Below are positions 23,848 to 36,700 of a stretch of 64,000 nucleotides of DNA, piece by piece. The notes under the pieces were generated by a model. That model did no database searches. It worked only from the letters and a program-made list of their open reading frames with translations, and had not been told where the DNA came from. Origin of the DNA: Fasciola hepatica (lineage: Eukaryota > Platyhelminthes > Trematoda > Plagiorchiida > Fasciolidae). The number at the start of each line of letters is the position of its first letter. The first letter of the stretch is position 1. The translations under genes and the position numbers were made by a program. The DNA is taken from the NCBI GenBank assembly GCA_948099385.1, contig CANUEZ040000107.1, forward strand, positions 5,766,001-5,830,000, read 5' to 3'.

Positions 23848-24600
23848 TTAGGTCGTGAAAAAAATTCTAGAGACTTGCCCAAGCCTATTTAAAACAATAT
23901 TCTGCACCGGACTACTTTTTTGCTTGCCAGTAAGCAAATTACCGAAGGGTTCACTTGGGATGCGGGCGTCGGCCAGATTGCAAAGGCCGTATATTTGTAT
24001 GTTGACAAAATTCTCGCCAGCAAAAGTTGCGATGAAACCGAGAATGTCGACGGATAGGCACCCGTATGTAGTCAACTCCCCTGAACCCCACATGGTTATG
24101 AAGCCGTTGGTCCAGGTTGCCCTCCGACTGCCATATTGTACACGGCAACTAGTGTTACTAGCACCAATTCCTTTTTGAATATATCGGACAATTAAATAGT
24201 AGAGTCAGTCGCACTAGTGAAAAACTGAAAATTATGATCCGTATGAAGGCTTGTAAAACCTTATTGCAGAAGATCCCTGATGTGAACCATAATCAGCATT
24301 ACCACTCATACAACCGACCAGACACTGTAACCTCTCTAACGCCATTTTTTTTTATTGCTCATCGGGAATCGTGTAGTGTCATGACGTTTACAATGCTGAG
24401 CTGATGGATTCAGCTTTACCAGGTTGTCAAACAGAGACGGATGACGACTACCTTTGTTTATTCCGGTGGAATACAATGTATCTGCAATTATTGTGTGCAC
24501 GATAATTTGCGCGTATATTGTATCATTTACCATAATCTCTTTATTAGCACTATAATGCAAAGGGAGTCCAAGGGAACACTGGCTTGTAGTGAAAATTGAA
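23848..24600 (-). repeat. Unknown sequence family, diverged copy 1
   Basis: Reading the minus strand, two blocks match the plus strand at 26760-27870 in the same order. First is HPSLFDNLVKL (near 24440), against HPSVFDKLVRL. Second is FAGENFVNIQIYGLCN... KQKSSPVQN (24040-23895), against FTVENFSVCKIYGVSN... KHKSSPVQN. Between them a non-coding part also aligns (TGGTAATGCTGATTATGGTT against TGGTAATACTCCTAATGGTT). Identity looks like 60-70%. Codon changes are not biased to third positions, so I read it as an old repeat or pseudogene family, not an active gene. Product unknown. Confidence 0.55.
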
Positions 24601-26755
24601 TAACTTGATTTTCGTAACGATTCGTTGAAGTCTCGTGACTTTTCCTGACGATGAGCCTCACGCGTTTCCCTAAAGTTTCACTTAGGTGGTGTTTCATTGT
24701 TGCATTCCATTCCCCTAATAACTTTGGTATGTTTGAAGGATCTCATTGTTGGCTTTCAAATTTGGCCCGATTAGTTTGTGTGGGGCATTTTTTCTGGTAT
24801 TATGACGCAGTGTTCGGACGGATATATCACCATTCTGTCGAGATTTCTTCTTTCATCTTTCCCGTGTGTAGCAGCTTTACGCTTGCTATGGTAAAGTAGC
24901 ATATGAGGGATGTCGGAGAATCTTGGACAAGTCAGCAATTTTTATTGGAGTCCGTTGTCTCATCATTTTTCCGGTCTTCTAGGGAAGGGTTTTGTCATTT
25001 TGGACAGTTCATTGAAGTAATAGCACGAATCATTGTTACTTTTCACCTTGAATTAATGGGGTTCCTAACAGAGGAGCTCTACTCTTCATGCGGAAAACCG
25101 TGCAGCTATACCACAACTTGACGTAGCTCGACAAAACTGGAAAAAGTTGCAGTCAGCTTGTGTTAAAAGCAAGCAGTTCCAGTGAAACACGTAGTCACCC
25201 AGGTTTCTGAATAACATCGGTTCGTTCCTATATTCAGCCATATCGGTAACCGTACCGAATGTTGGAATACATGGAGTGCTTTTGGTGGTGACACAGATCG
25301 GAAGTTAGAAGATATTGTCGAACTGCCCACACCCATTCATCTCAATAAGGACGTGCTAAAGACTGGTAATCCTGGTAATCCTCCACTGAATCAGTCAGGG
25401 AGCTGATTCAAAAATGAAGTGACATGGGAGCTAAGCGGTAGATTAGGTGCGAGACAAGTATTACAGTCCAAATTTAAATAACTAGCTAGTTCATCAGTAA
25501 GCAATCAAAAACCTGGAGCAACCCAAGGGGCACCTATATGTTCATCATAATCCCCTCAGACAGTCGTCCGAAACACGAAAAGAAAGATCGAAGTAAATGA
25601 AATAAGTTTTAGTTATCTTTATATGCTCTCGTTTATACCACTCGTAATAGCAACCACCCTAATTAGATAAAGATATGTTGGGTACAACACTATCCTCAGC
25701 CAGATTTGATCTAATCATACGATCAGCACGAATTCACATCACTGCTATTTCAATCAGTCCAACCAGGACTATCACTTTCGCATGCCGGTTGGTATCGATA
25801 ATCCTCGAAAACGACGAATCTCCAACAGACTACCGTTATTTCTGCGCTCCTCAACCTTCACTTTTTACTGGCGGTATAACGTGTGTTCATTCGGCTGACC
25901 TAATGGGGCCAGTACGTCGTTCAGTAACTGTCACTCAAACCAATAATAGTAGATGTTCTAGGACCTCTCCAATACTGGCGATTCGCACACGCCCAACACA
26001 CTTTTACTGTCAGTCAATGTTGAATCACTCCAACCTTTTACACTTAGGCGGCGAATTATTTTTCTGATCATGCACACTCCAAATGATTGGCTTCATCCTA
26101 CCCTCCATAAGATTATCTCACCACTGTCTGTATGTTGTAGTTGGCGAACATAGGCACACGCGTATCGGTAGTTTTCAAAAACGTTAAAGCCCCGACAGAC
26201 GTATTAGTTCTAGGTACTTCGGAAATTGAACTCTGTGTAGTTGAATGGTGCGTGGAGTATACTCATCATTCAGGAAGTCTGAGTGAGATAGGATGGAGAT
26301 ACACTGAGAACACTACGAAGGGTAAAGTGGAAGATCACTTTGTTCATAATAACTCACAATATTTTGAAGATTATCAGATAGGTTATTTATTTCTCTTTGG
26401 TTGATGTAGCATGTCAATTAATTGACACGGTAGCATACTACGTTTCAGCTTCCGAGAGGCTATACGAGAGGTCACTTACATAATGGGGTGGCCCTGAACA
26501 CCTTTTTTATGCCCTGGAAAAAGATTAGGTATCTTCCTGGAGTAAGAACGGATTACCAGATTTCAACGAAATTTTGAGGAGGGGCGCAAAATTTATCATC
26601 AGGAAAAGTCACCAGATTTCAGTGAACTGCTACGAAAGCCAAGTTATTCAATTTTTACAACTAGCCAATACCCCTTTGGACTCCTCCGGGATTCTAGTGA
26701 TAATTAAGAAGCAACACGAAGTGTCAAAATTTACACGGCACGCGCAAATGATCAT
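24601..26755. other. Spacer between old inverted copies; nothing recognised
   Basis: Loop of the old inverted duplication. It contains a 130-codon frame on the plus strand (25675-26067) and shorter frames, none with a motif I know. Confidence 0.4.
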
Positions 26756-27880
26756 GTACACAGTAATTGGAGTTCCTTTGCATCCTGCCAGGACAAAACT
26801 TTACTGTTTTCCAAAGTAGTCACTCTAGCGAAATTGGAAGGGAGAACCACCGTGTATGCAGTGATTATCATCCATCCGTATTTGACAAATTAGTGAGGTT
26901 ATGTGAACTAAACTATTGCAGTCAAACACAATATACACGAAGTCGGATTGGTGGTGTTGATTTGGTTGGTTAATGAAAGACGGAACTAAGCGGAACACTT
27001 ATTGTGTCCAGTATTAGGAAGTCAAACAAAGAAACGTATGTAAGAAGGGATGTGTATTCAAGTAAACCGTACGATAAGTGGTAGTTTGGGCAGCAGCAAC
27101 GTGTTGTATTGCAGTTGGTTAACTGATCTCTGGTTGGGAGTGGGATACCTCTGGTCGCTGAAATATGTAGGAAGTTTTCTTGCTTACATAACTGAATTCA
27201 TCAGTTTATTATTTACCACGTCATGACGTATTTAAATTTCCCGATGAGTGATAGAAAAAATAACATGGCGTTAGATAGAACACAACTTCTGATTCGCTGT
27301 TTGAATGGTAATACTCCTAATGGTTCTCGTCAGGGATCATTTGAAATAAGATCTACATAGCTTCAAGTATTTTATATGTACCATATGGGTCGTATTTTTC
27401 ATTTCTTCACAAGCCCTTCAGATTCAAGTTTTTAATTGCTTGATCTGTTCAGACGAAATCGGCATCGATGACAATACCTTGTTGCCGCATACAATGTGGC
27501 TGTCGGAAAGCAAACTGAACCACTAGTGTCATAACATTTAGACTAAACTAACTCCTTGCAGAGCACCAAAAATCGACTACATGCTGATATTTGCCCCTCA
27601 ATAATTTTGGTTTCACGGAAGCATTTACCGTGGAGAATTTTTCAGTATGCAAAATATACGGTGTAAGCAATCAGGCCGTCCTCCCTGAGCTCAAGGGGAA
27701 ATTCGATAGTTTGTCTACTGAGAAGCACAAAAGTAGTCCCGTGCAGAATGCAGGTCAGCTGGACTGGGACACATTTCCAGAATTTTTTCACGACTTAAAA
27801 AGTACACTGTACACAGCTGATCGTACAAACAGCAGTGTCTCGAGCTTCCCCAAATTATACTCCCAATAACATAATGACCA
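26756..27880 (+). repeat. Unknown sequence family, diverged copy 2
   Basis: Inverted relative to copy 1. It carries HPSVFDKLVRL near 26870-26905 and, at 27591-27869, a 92-codon frame: GFTEAFTVENFSVCKIYG, then EKHKSSPVQN and WDTFPEFFHDLK. The part from about 27481 on is also the outer end of the big palindrome and is repeated almost exactly at 55900-56299. No known domain. Confidence 0.55.
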
Positions 27881-28571
27881 TTATTAGCGTTTCAGTTGCG
27901 TTATGATTCAGATACCGTATAGAGGCATGACCCTACCTTTCCCCATTTGTTTAATTTTATTCCTGTCTTGATTAGCGCAGCGGGAAGCGTTCGTCATCGG
28001 TGTACCGTTGTAACTGGAGCTGGACACGAGTCTCTGGCTTGTGAGTTATACACGCGCAAGCAGATCAGCATCAAACTTGCCTAGCACCTTAGACTAATCG
28101 AACAATTGTTCGGATCTAAGCGCATTGTATGCGCTATTTGGTCAATGTAGTTAATTGTTCGCTGTCAACCGGCTGAAATGCAGAGCCACTAGGCCAAAGA
28201 TGCAGGATGATCCTGCAGGAATAAACATGGAGCCACATTTGAAGACATCATAGAGTTCATTCACGGGAAATCATACACTGCAAACAGCACATTTAGGCAC
28301 ATTGTGCGTGGAAGCAGTAAGACAGCTAGACCAAACACGAATGCCTCACCAATCGAGCCGAGTGAACTTTCCGGAACCAAGCCACGCGTGAATACACATG
28401 CTACCTCTTATGGGAGTAGGAAGCTAATGAGTTGTACGAGATATAGAGCACGTTGCCTTTTTGTCAGGCTGTCTGAGGTTTTCGAAATCTCACAGTGCTG
28501 ATAGACGGATTACTGCCTAGAAGAGTGGCGCCTGCTTCATATTCCTGAGTTGAGCGCGCCGTGTCGTCGGC

Positions 28572-28874
28572 TGTCGTAATATAACGAACTGTTCTCATAA
28601 AGGCTGTCGGGCAACTGTTGTACATTCTATCCACTCAAGGTCGATGTAATGATTATTGTTCTATTTATGCGTAGCCAGACACAAACACGCTGTGCGCCTT
28701 GACGCTCACGGGTTATTACATCTCATTTAGAATGCGTCATATGTGACCTTGTTCTCCGTTGGTTGTCACCCGCCTCTACCCATCTCAGTGGCGTTCGCTC
28801 AGAATACTAATTGGCGCTCTCAATACGGTCGTTCTGCTTGCTGCCAGCATGCGTATTTGATTACATATACAACA
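28572..28874 (+). mobile_element. Candidate Ty3/gypsy 5' LTR with primer-binding site
   Basis: Starts TGTCGTAATATAACG and ends ATATACAACA (TG...CA). Three T residues then lead to TGGCATCGCACTAA, which begins with the TGG expected of a tRNA-primer binding site (28878 onward). gag sequence follows within 1 kb on the same strand. No second LTR is in the window, so the boundaries rest on these termini alone. The mirrored copy is at 54906-55208. Confidence 0.5.
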
Positions 28875-29599
28875 TTTTGGCATCGCACTAATACCGATCC
28901 CGTACAACAAATATAAATGTACATCCTCGTACCCGCTACATGTGCGATCCAGCGGAACGTCTTACGGAAAGCGCGTGGATGAGGTGAAAACTCACATTCA
29001 CCATTTAGTTGGATTTACCACCATCCACAACGAAATAAACGAAAACTCAGGAACTGAAACTTCTTCGTCCACTCCTCGGCAGTGACGGCCAACGGCATTT
29101 TGACGACTTATATCCACAATCCCAACTTTCTCTGTCTAAAGACCGGAGCGTTCAGGGAAAATAATAGGGAGTGCATACGAATGCTTCTGTGGCTGAGAAT
29201 AAATTTTGTCTTCTGAAACAAGGCTCTGCAGAAAATCCTGAAGACACTTCAAAGACGGTTAAGCCTTACCAAGCTTTTTCCTTATTACTCGCGTCCGCTA
29301 GTCCCTCCTGCTACAAGTGGATCACCTGCCTGTTATGGTGGTGCTCCGCACCACGTCACCCCGATCACCAGAGCAATGTTTCCCCCAACCAATGAGAAGA
29401 AGAACACTATCAGTGGGGAGGAAGTGGTTAGCATATATTACAGAAGCGTGCGTGTAGCCTGAACGAGCAACGGTCATTGGCCACCGCGCTTGACAACACG
29501 AGCTCAGACAAACAATAACGTTTTGAAAAAACGAGCAAGGTAAGATGTCGCCACAACTTCATACATGGCTTTCTCTGATGCGTGCGTTCTCGTGAATAT

Positions 29600-29990
29600 A
29601 CCACCGCGCCAAAGGACAAACTGAGAAAGCCATGCTTATCCAGCCGTTGATTTCCGGGGTTTCTGACAATCTTATAAGAGAATACCTGTTGACCGAGAAT
29701 CCCATATAGCCTGCGTGCGACCGGGCAGTGGAGAGTACCCAAACAAAAGCGTTTGCAGCAGAACAGACAAAACATTCACAGCCACCCCCATTTCGTACGA
29801 ATTTTCACACTTTCGGAGACTGTTCGCTGTCACAGGAGCCACACAGAGGTTCTTCGTTGTGGAAGTCTGCAATACAAAGCCAGTTGTGTAATACTTCTAT
29901 CCCACAATGTCAACTGTCGAACTTGTGGTAAGCAAAGGTGTAGCGACAGTCATCCTCGTTTATGCTTTAAACACGTTTACTTTGCAACTG
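29600..29990 (+). pseudogene. Ty3/gypsy Gag remnant with tandem zinc knuckles
   Basis: From 29632 the frame reads MLIQPLISGVSDNLIREYLL, a typical end of a gypsy capsid region (the invariant 'GVxDxxLRExLL' pattern), followed by a stop at NPI. After frameshift the stretch 29845-29965 reads LRCGSLQYKASCVILLSHNV, then NCRTCGKQRCSDSH. These are two CxxC knuckles, damaged. It sits downstream of the candidate LTR. Frames are broken, so there is no functional Gag. Copy in the right arm at 53790-54180, minus strand. Confidence 0.6.
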
Positions 29991-30056
29991 ATTGCCAAGT
30001 GCAGTCGTCATTTGACCGTTGCTCTCGCTTCGACAACGGCCGTGTGCCCAGTGATG

Positions 30057-30720
30057 TCAGCCGTTCTAAGTGTGTGGAAGGCCGCCTCCCACCAGGGGTG
30101 ACAACGCAGTTAAAAGACGAAGTAACCCCATCCCGGAGCTACCAGACCTTCAAGGAGGCCGTCATTGCCCACGCGGCCATAACGCAGGATCAGCGCATGC
30201 AACAACCTCTAAGCGTTGGGGTTGGAAGTAGAAAGCTCTCTGAACTGCTGCGTGATATGCAGAACTTGAGAAGATCGACAGTAGTAAAGTACCTGCCATA
30301 AATGGAACTTGGGCTGCCCCGTTTACCCCACAACATTCCAGTTTTACTGGATGCCACGCCTTGCTCTCCAGAGGAAACTGCACCGGCAGATGGCAGCATG
30401 ATTTCACGATACAACTTCGCTATTGCTGGAGTAACCAGGTCACCCGTCCTCAATTTGCCTGCGTCAACAACATCCAATGACTTCGGCTCAGTTTCGCCTA
30501 GAATTGATTTGTTCCTGCAAATCCTATATTAAAAGTAAGTCCCAGGAGCGGTACCGCGCATGCTCACCCGGGCGCTACAGTACTTCACTACGACGACGTG
30601 CCGACCCTTTAAAAAGATATTGTGAGTACCACAACCACTTCGGTGAGGGAGCCAAATGATGCGAACCGGGATGCAAGCTTCCCGGTGCTCATCACGGAAA
30701 CTCATGCCTAAACCCGTGCT
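30057..30720 (+). pseudogene. CsRn1-like Gag remnant with Cys/His finger
   Basis: The plus strand reads YQTFKEAVIAHAAITQDQRM, LSELLRDMQNL, a stop after VVKYLP, then LGLPRLPHNIPVLLDAT. This is the Gag pattern of CsRn1-type gypsy elements of flukes (Sx-LLxxMxxL...LWLxRLPxxVQAIL). After a frameshift, near 30610-30690, it reads RYCEYHNHFGEGAK, stop, CEPGC, the Cys-x2-His...Cys...Cys finger of that group. It is cut off at about 30780 by the tail of the minus-strand LINE. Right-arm copy at about 53060-53723. Confidence 0.65.
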
Positions 30721-30789
30721 GGTGACTCACGAAGACGTGTATGAGGCCAACAGTCGCCTGATGACGGCAAGTGATATTATTTCAAATGA

Positions 30790-33700
30790 ATTTTTCCTTG
30801 TAATAATAATAATGATGTTAGTAATGATGATGGTATATTTCTTGATCGTGGTCAAGACACATGCGCAAGGCGTGATCAGAGAACATGGCAATTCACAGTA
30901 ACATGAGGTATACACAACTTTGAAGTTCATGGTTCGCACAATTGCAATAATAGAATGATAAGCCTGGTCGGTGTTTAAACGACATAAATCGGAAAAGGTA
31001 AGCGCGGCCATTGTGAATCGGTTTCGAATTCGGTACGGGAATGATGTAGTCAGCGGGATGGTCATAGGAATGCAGATAAAGCGATACTGAAGACGGGTAA
31101 TAGTGCAGTGTTTGCAAGAACCCATAAAGCAATTGGTATCAGACATCACAACATGAATAGGGAGTTGAGGCAGGAATAAAACACAACTTGCCTTGTGGGT
31201 GCCGGTAACTGTCTACGACGGATCCGGTAGTCCAGAATGGATCACGGCGATCTACGGAATTTGGTGTGCATTCGATGGAGGTAGAGAGAGGGAGCTGTGG
31301 AGTGAAAAAGATTCAAAGAAGAGTCGGGTAGTGTAGAAGGATTCGCGGTGTGGCACCAACTGGATATTTGAGGAATCAGTATCGAGAAATTGGTTTAGAG
31401 TGTTACCAAAAGACAATTGAAAATAGAATTGACATGGTGTTATTAAAGTGCAGTCGGAGATGCCTGCAGGATAAAGAGAAGACTGACCTTCCATTGAATA
31501 ATTCATTGTGGAGGGAGCCTGTGATACAAACTCAAGTGAGTCGAACGGGATGATTAGATTAGCCTTTCTGCGGAGATAATTGCGATTTTATATGGGAAGT
31601 CACATGGAGGAAGAAACCCTCACAAGGAAAGCAGTGTGCCTTTAAGGAGCGTGAATGGTGAATGGATACAGAACGAAGAATCTCAACAAGAAGCCGTATA
31701 GGAAATACTCTGTTGGAGACAAAAGCTTCCGATGCAACCGGACAGATATGCACAGGTGGTGAAGGTGAAAGAAGTCAGCGGTGGCTAGGAGAGGCCAGAC
31801 CCGGAGAAACAGCTGAAGTTCAGTGTAAAAGTGAGATTTTCTGCCTACGTGACAAAAGAATGAATAACCTAGCGGTTGGTATTTTTTTTCATGAAGACAT
31901 TGGTGGCTGTTGATGGCAGGTAGTGCATGATGAGGGTAGCAGTCAAAAAGGGCTAGGCTGACGAAATAGGGAGAATAGGTACGGAACGTAATGGCAAGGG
32001 CCTGAGTCCGGTCATTATTTTCGGTACTGCACGCAGAATGAACTGAAATGTTCGTGGAGTACGGGAAACGGACTCTGATGAGGTGTGAGGTGATGGGTGA
32101 TGTCAGGAATCCGTCCGGCGGTCCGGTGAGACTATCACGATTGACTGTAATCCTGGTTATGGGATTGTGGTCACCGATCAGTCATGTAAGGTGCTCCATA
32201 TAAAGCGCCATCAGGTGTGAATATAGGTTTAACCATGGTCAATCCGATCGACCAAATCTTCTAGTCCGGTAACTAATCCAGGAGTAACGTCGATTTGATC
32301 GACGAGCTACCCAGGTAACCAGTGTGTTCTGGGAGAGAGGAAAAATTCGGCAGTATGGGGAATGTTCTAGCTGGGGGTTATTATTACCGGCTTAACGAAA
32401 ATTAGGGAGATAATGCTACTTGACCGCCGGTGAGGGGTTAACGGGCGGAGATTGGTAGTTTTTTAAGGCCGTTTGTTGAGGATGGAGATATTAAGTGCAT
32501 GTTTAGCCAGAGTGCAAAACGGTTAGGCTGGTAGTTGGTAGAATAATAAAGGGGCCCAGTTGAGGATCAAAAAAAGAAGCAGTGGAAGAGGGTGGAGTCA
32601 GATATAGGAACGGGGAAGAGAGAAGACAGCAGTCAGGTTGTTGACCCGGCTGTAGGTGAGGGCGGAGGAAATGCTCAGAGCAAAGGTGGGGCCTTTTTAT
32701 GTGAGTGCGAACGTGCTGGTTTTCCGTGGGGTCATGCGCAATCGGATACATGAGCTTACTAGGTGGAATGGGATCCTAACATACCGTGAGCAAGTACGCT
32801 GATCGGTGAGTATTGGTTAATAAAGGAAGATAATCTGCTTGGTAAGACTCGGGTTAAAAGAGGAGTGCAAGAAAAAGGACGATGAGACCACTGAGTTACA
32901 GCCTGGGACAAGAGAATCAAGTGAAGGTGAGCACCTATCATTAAAGGAATAACAGTTTTTTAGGGGAGTTAGTGTCAGTAAGCATTTTGGTTTTGTAGCT
33001 GAGTCAACATGGTAGCAGACAAATCATCGCTGACTTTGTACAACATTAAAAGTGCTTGGGCTCGAGGGGGACACAGAGGATGTGCACTTGAGGATGGCAA
33101 ATTATAAAGTGCAATGATTACGTTCCTCGTTCGGACAATCAATATGGGCAAAACTTTGCCCACAGCTGTTAAGCGTAGGTGTATCAATGCCGGGATTTCG
33201 TCTGGGCAGAGGCAGCATGAGGTAACTATACAGACCGTGTATCGATTACTGCATTAAACATCAGCAAGCCCGTCAAGGATTTTTGGGGAACCCGAAAGTG
33301 TTGAAGTTGACTAGGGCGAGGTCGGCAAGCATATGTGGAGAGCGCAAGAGGCGCGCTTTCACCCCGCACTGGTCTAGACAAAGGGAACTACAGGCTAACT
33401 CGAAAGAGTGGGGTTTCCCATATGCAGGGTTGGGTCTAGGCTGTTATCAGAAATCCATCTGTAATGAAGGGGGCAGAGAGAATTAGCACAAGACCTCCCC
33501 AGCCAGAAGAGTATTTTTCGTCTTTTTTATAGAGGAGAGGGAGAGCGAATTTACGCCGTAGGGCAAACTTCTTTTTTCTCCCTGACCCGCCTTTCTTTAC
33601 AGGTGGCCCATTGGGTCCGAGACTGATAGGGATGGATGTTTCCCCTTATTGTGAAATCGCTACAGACCAGATACCATAACCTTCGGGGGTGTTGCTGCCT

Positions 33701-36700
33701 TAAGCAGTGAAAGAAAAAAGGTGGGATGGAGCAATCACTCAGATAATGCTAGCATCCCTGAAGCTATCACTTAACAGCTTGCTCTTGCCAATAACAGAGT
33801 CTGACGGGTTCCAGTATGTATGCGAGCTATATGGTGAACGCACCGTCGATTTTGATATACAGGGCAACTTCACTGGCACGACAAAGTTGGTGGGAATGTG
33901 TCACCACTGGCTTTGCAGGGGTTGATCGCTAGCTAGTGCAGTGGCATCGGGTGATTAAGATAGATAAGCCAATGGTTTTCGACCGACAGTCGCACGCTGA
34001 GGGTGAGAACTGAAGAACTGTAAAGATCATGGGATTCAGTATACCGAAAACTGATAAATAAGGGAGAGAGTGGTTTCGGTAGAAAATTGGTTGCAGATCC
34101 GGATGAAACAACTTCTTGGTCAGCCGCGGGTGAATGTTGCTTAGAAAAATAAGGCGTTGTATGAGGAGCAGGTTGATGGTGGAGAGCTATCTCAAAACCC
34201 TGAGCCCCAGGTGTAATAGTGAGTCAAAATCAGGTGACATCTAGCGGTTAAGTATCGTCTTGACGGAGTTTTGAACTGGATTTATAGTTGCGGGCTAGGT
34301 ATCCGTATGCAAATTAAAGTGTAACATGGCCAGGTTTGATAAGGGGGAGAAGAAAGGTAAGTAGATGAAGGTTGGGAGGCGGGTTAATAATAACCATGCC
34401 GTGGCTATGGGAAAAAAGATGAGAAGATGGGAGGAACTGGAATATTATTTGCTACCAGATTTAGCAAAAGAGATGAAGGTGGAACGGAATTACCGGACTG
34501 AAGATAAACCCATTCTGTAGGAAAACGCAGAACGAAAGAAACTGAAAGTTACAGAATGGAGAGAGGAGAAAAAAGAAAGAAAATGATGTCATAACTAAGG
34601 TTTGAGTCCAGTTACTGTGGCAATCCAGGGAGAGTTCAACGACTGTGCCTGTCGGACTTTGCCGAGGGAGGGTTAAAAACGCAAATGGCAAGATCAGATG
34701 TGGAACAGAAGCAAAACGAAAGGGCGAGTAACTCGAGTGGAGGAAACAAGCGCGGCTATGGCCCAAAAGACAATGGGGTCCACAAAAAAGGGAGTTCGGA
34801 AACTATTAGTAATCTAATTCAAATTCAAAAGCCCGTTCTTAACTTATTTACGGATCTCTGAATTGTATTATAGTTTGTACTGTGAGGTATTTGCTTATGT
34901 GGGTCTTGAACGTCTTAGATGGCCTTACAGAACCTATATCATGAGGTATTTTGTTCCATAAAGCTGCATACTTAACCAGGAAAAAGTTGGATCTAAGAGC
35001 AGTTCTAGAAATGGGAACAGTAACTGTGTTGTCTCTCAGTCTTAAAGAATATTGTGGGTCAGTTAGTTTTCTGAGCTGCGGTGCTGATTCGGTGATTCGA
35101 TTCACAACCACACCATGAAAGGATATGGGGTTCGGCTTCACGCTTCTGAGCCATAGCGGATCTAGTTTCAAATGTTCACAGCGTTGGCTGCAGTTGAGTT
35201 GAGTGGAAAAGCCAGTTACCTCTTTCGTCATTAGCCGTTGAACCTTTTCAATAGCCGCTCTGTCCCACTGGAGCATATTGGAGTACATTATGGAACAGTA
35301 TTCCGGGAGGGGTCTAACGTGGGTCTTATATGTGCTGAATTTGCTTTCCGGAAGGCGGAATGTCCTATGAAGCAGGCCCATAAGTCTTCCAGCTTCAGAA
35401 ACTTGAGTGGTGGTATGTTAAGAGAAAGTGAAGGTGGCTGAATATTGCAAACCATAATCTCGTACTAGAGGCCTGATGGAAATTGGGTGACCGTCAATAC
35501 TGAACATACCTGAGGGGACATTGCATTTGAACGTAACAATGTTACTTTTCTCCGCAGAAAATTTCATTAATGAGATGGTGCATCACTGACGACTGTACTA
35601 AGATGACCAGAATCAAAGATTTTGATGTCGTCCGCGAAGAGGTAGAGACTATCATGGCGAGCGACACTGAACACATCATTTATGTACATGAGGAATAGTA
35701 TTGGGCCCAAAACGCTGCCTTGCATGACACCACTGGCGACAGATTTGGGTTTGGAGACGGAACCACTAATCTGAACCAACTGAAGACGGTCGGAGAAGTA
35801 AGAATCCAACCAACCGGGTAAAGGGGCGTGATGCCATAAGATTTGGCCTGTGAAAAGAGCCGAGTGTGTGAGACTCGGTCGAAAGCCTTCTTCATACCAA
35901 GCAGGATGATAATCATGGACATTCCTTTGTCAACAGCCTCCGTGACTGAGTTCAAGAAGCCAACTTGACAAGTAGGGCACGAACGGTTTTTCAGGAAACC
36001 GTGTTGCCCTACATTGAGCAAGTTATTTGTTAAAATGTGGGCCATTATCTCATTCTTAATGAGCTTCTCCAAGATTCTGGAGATAATCGGTGTGTGATTG
36101 ATAGAACGATAATTTTCGAGAACATGAAAGGAGCCTTTTTTGTGCAAAAGGATAGTCGTACAGTTTTTCCATTGAGTAGGGAAAGAGCTTAATTTCATAG
36201 ACAGGTTAAATAAATTAGATAGGAGGATAGGAATGTCTAGACCCCCAGAGTTAAAGCAGCCTGCGGGATGTCGTCCGGGCCTGGGCGGTAAGATGGTTTC
36301 ATAGAGAGTACAAGTGGAGAAATATCATTGGAGTGGAATGAAAATGTAGACAAAATCTCACCGGGTAAGCATGCAGAGTGTACTCCAGGAGTGAGAACAC
36401 TTGCCGTTAGGGCTGAAGTGAAAAACGTGTTGTGATCTTAAGCTATTCCCTCCGGTTCATCCAGATGGGAGTTTTTAATGGTGGTGGAAGGTATAATCTT
36501 GCGGGGTTGGAGGTTTCTTGTTCTCAGCTCCTTACTCAGGATTTCTGTTTTCTTGGGATGGCACAAAGCTTATGACTCTTGCTGAATGAGCATGAGTTCA
36601 GTTCGTGATCCGATTTTCGCTGACCATCGGTCCATTTGGATGTATACCGATAGCTCTCGGTTTTTGAGTGCAAGTCGTTGAAGTTTGGAGAGTTTGGACT

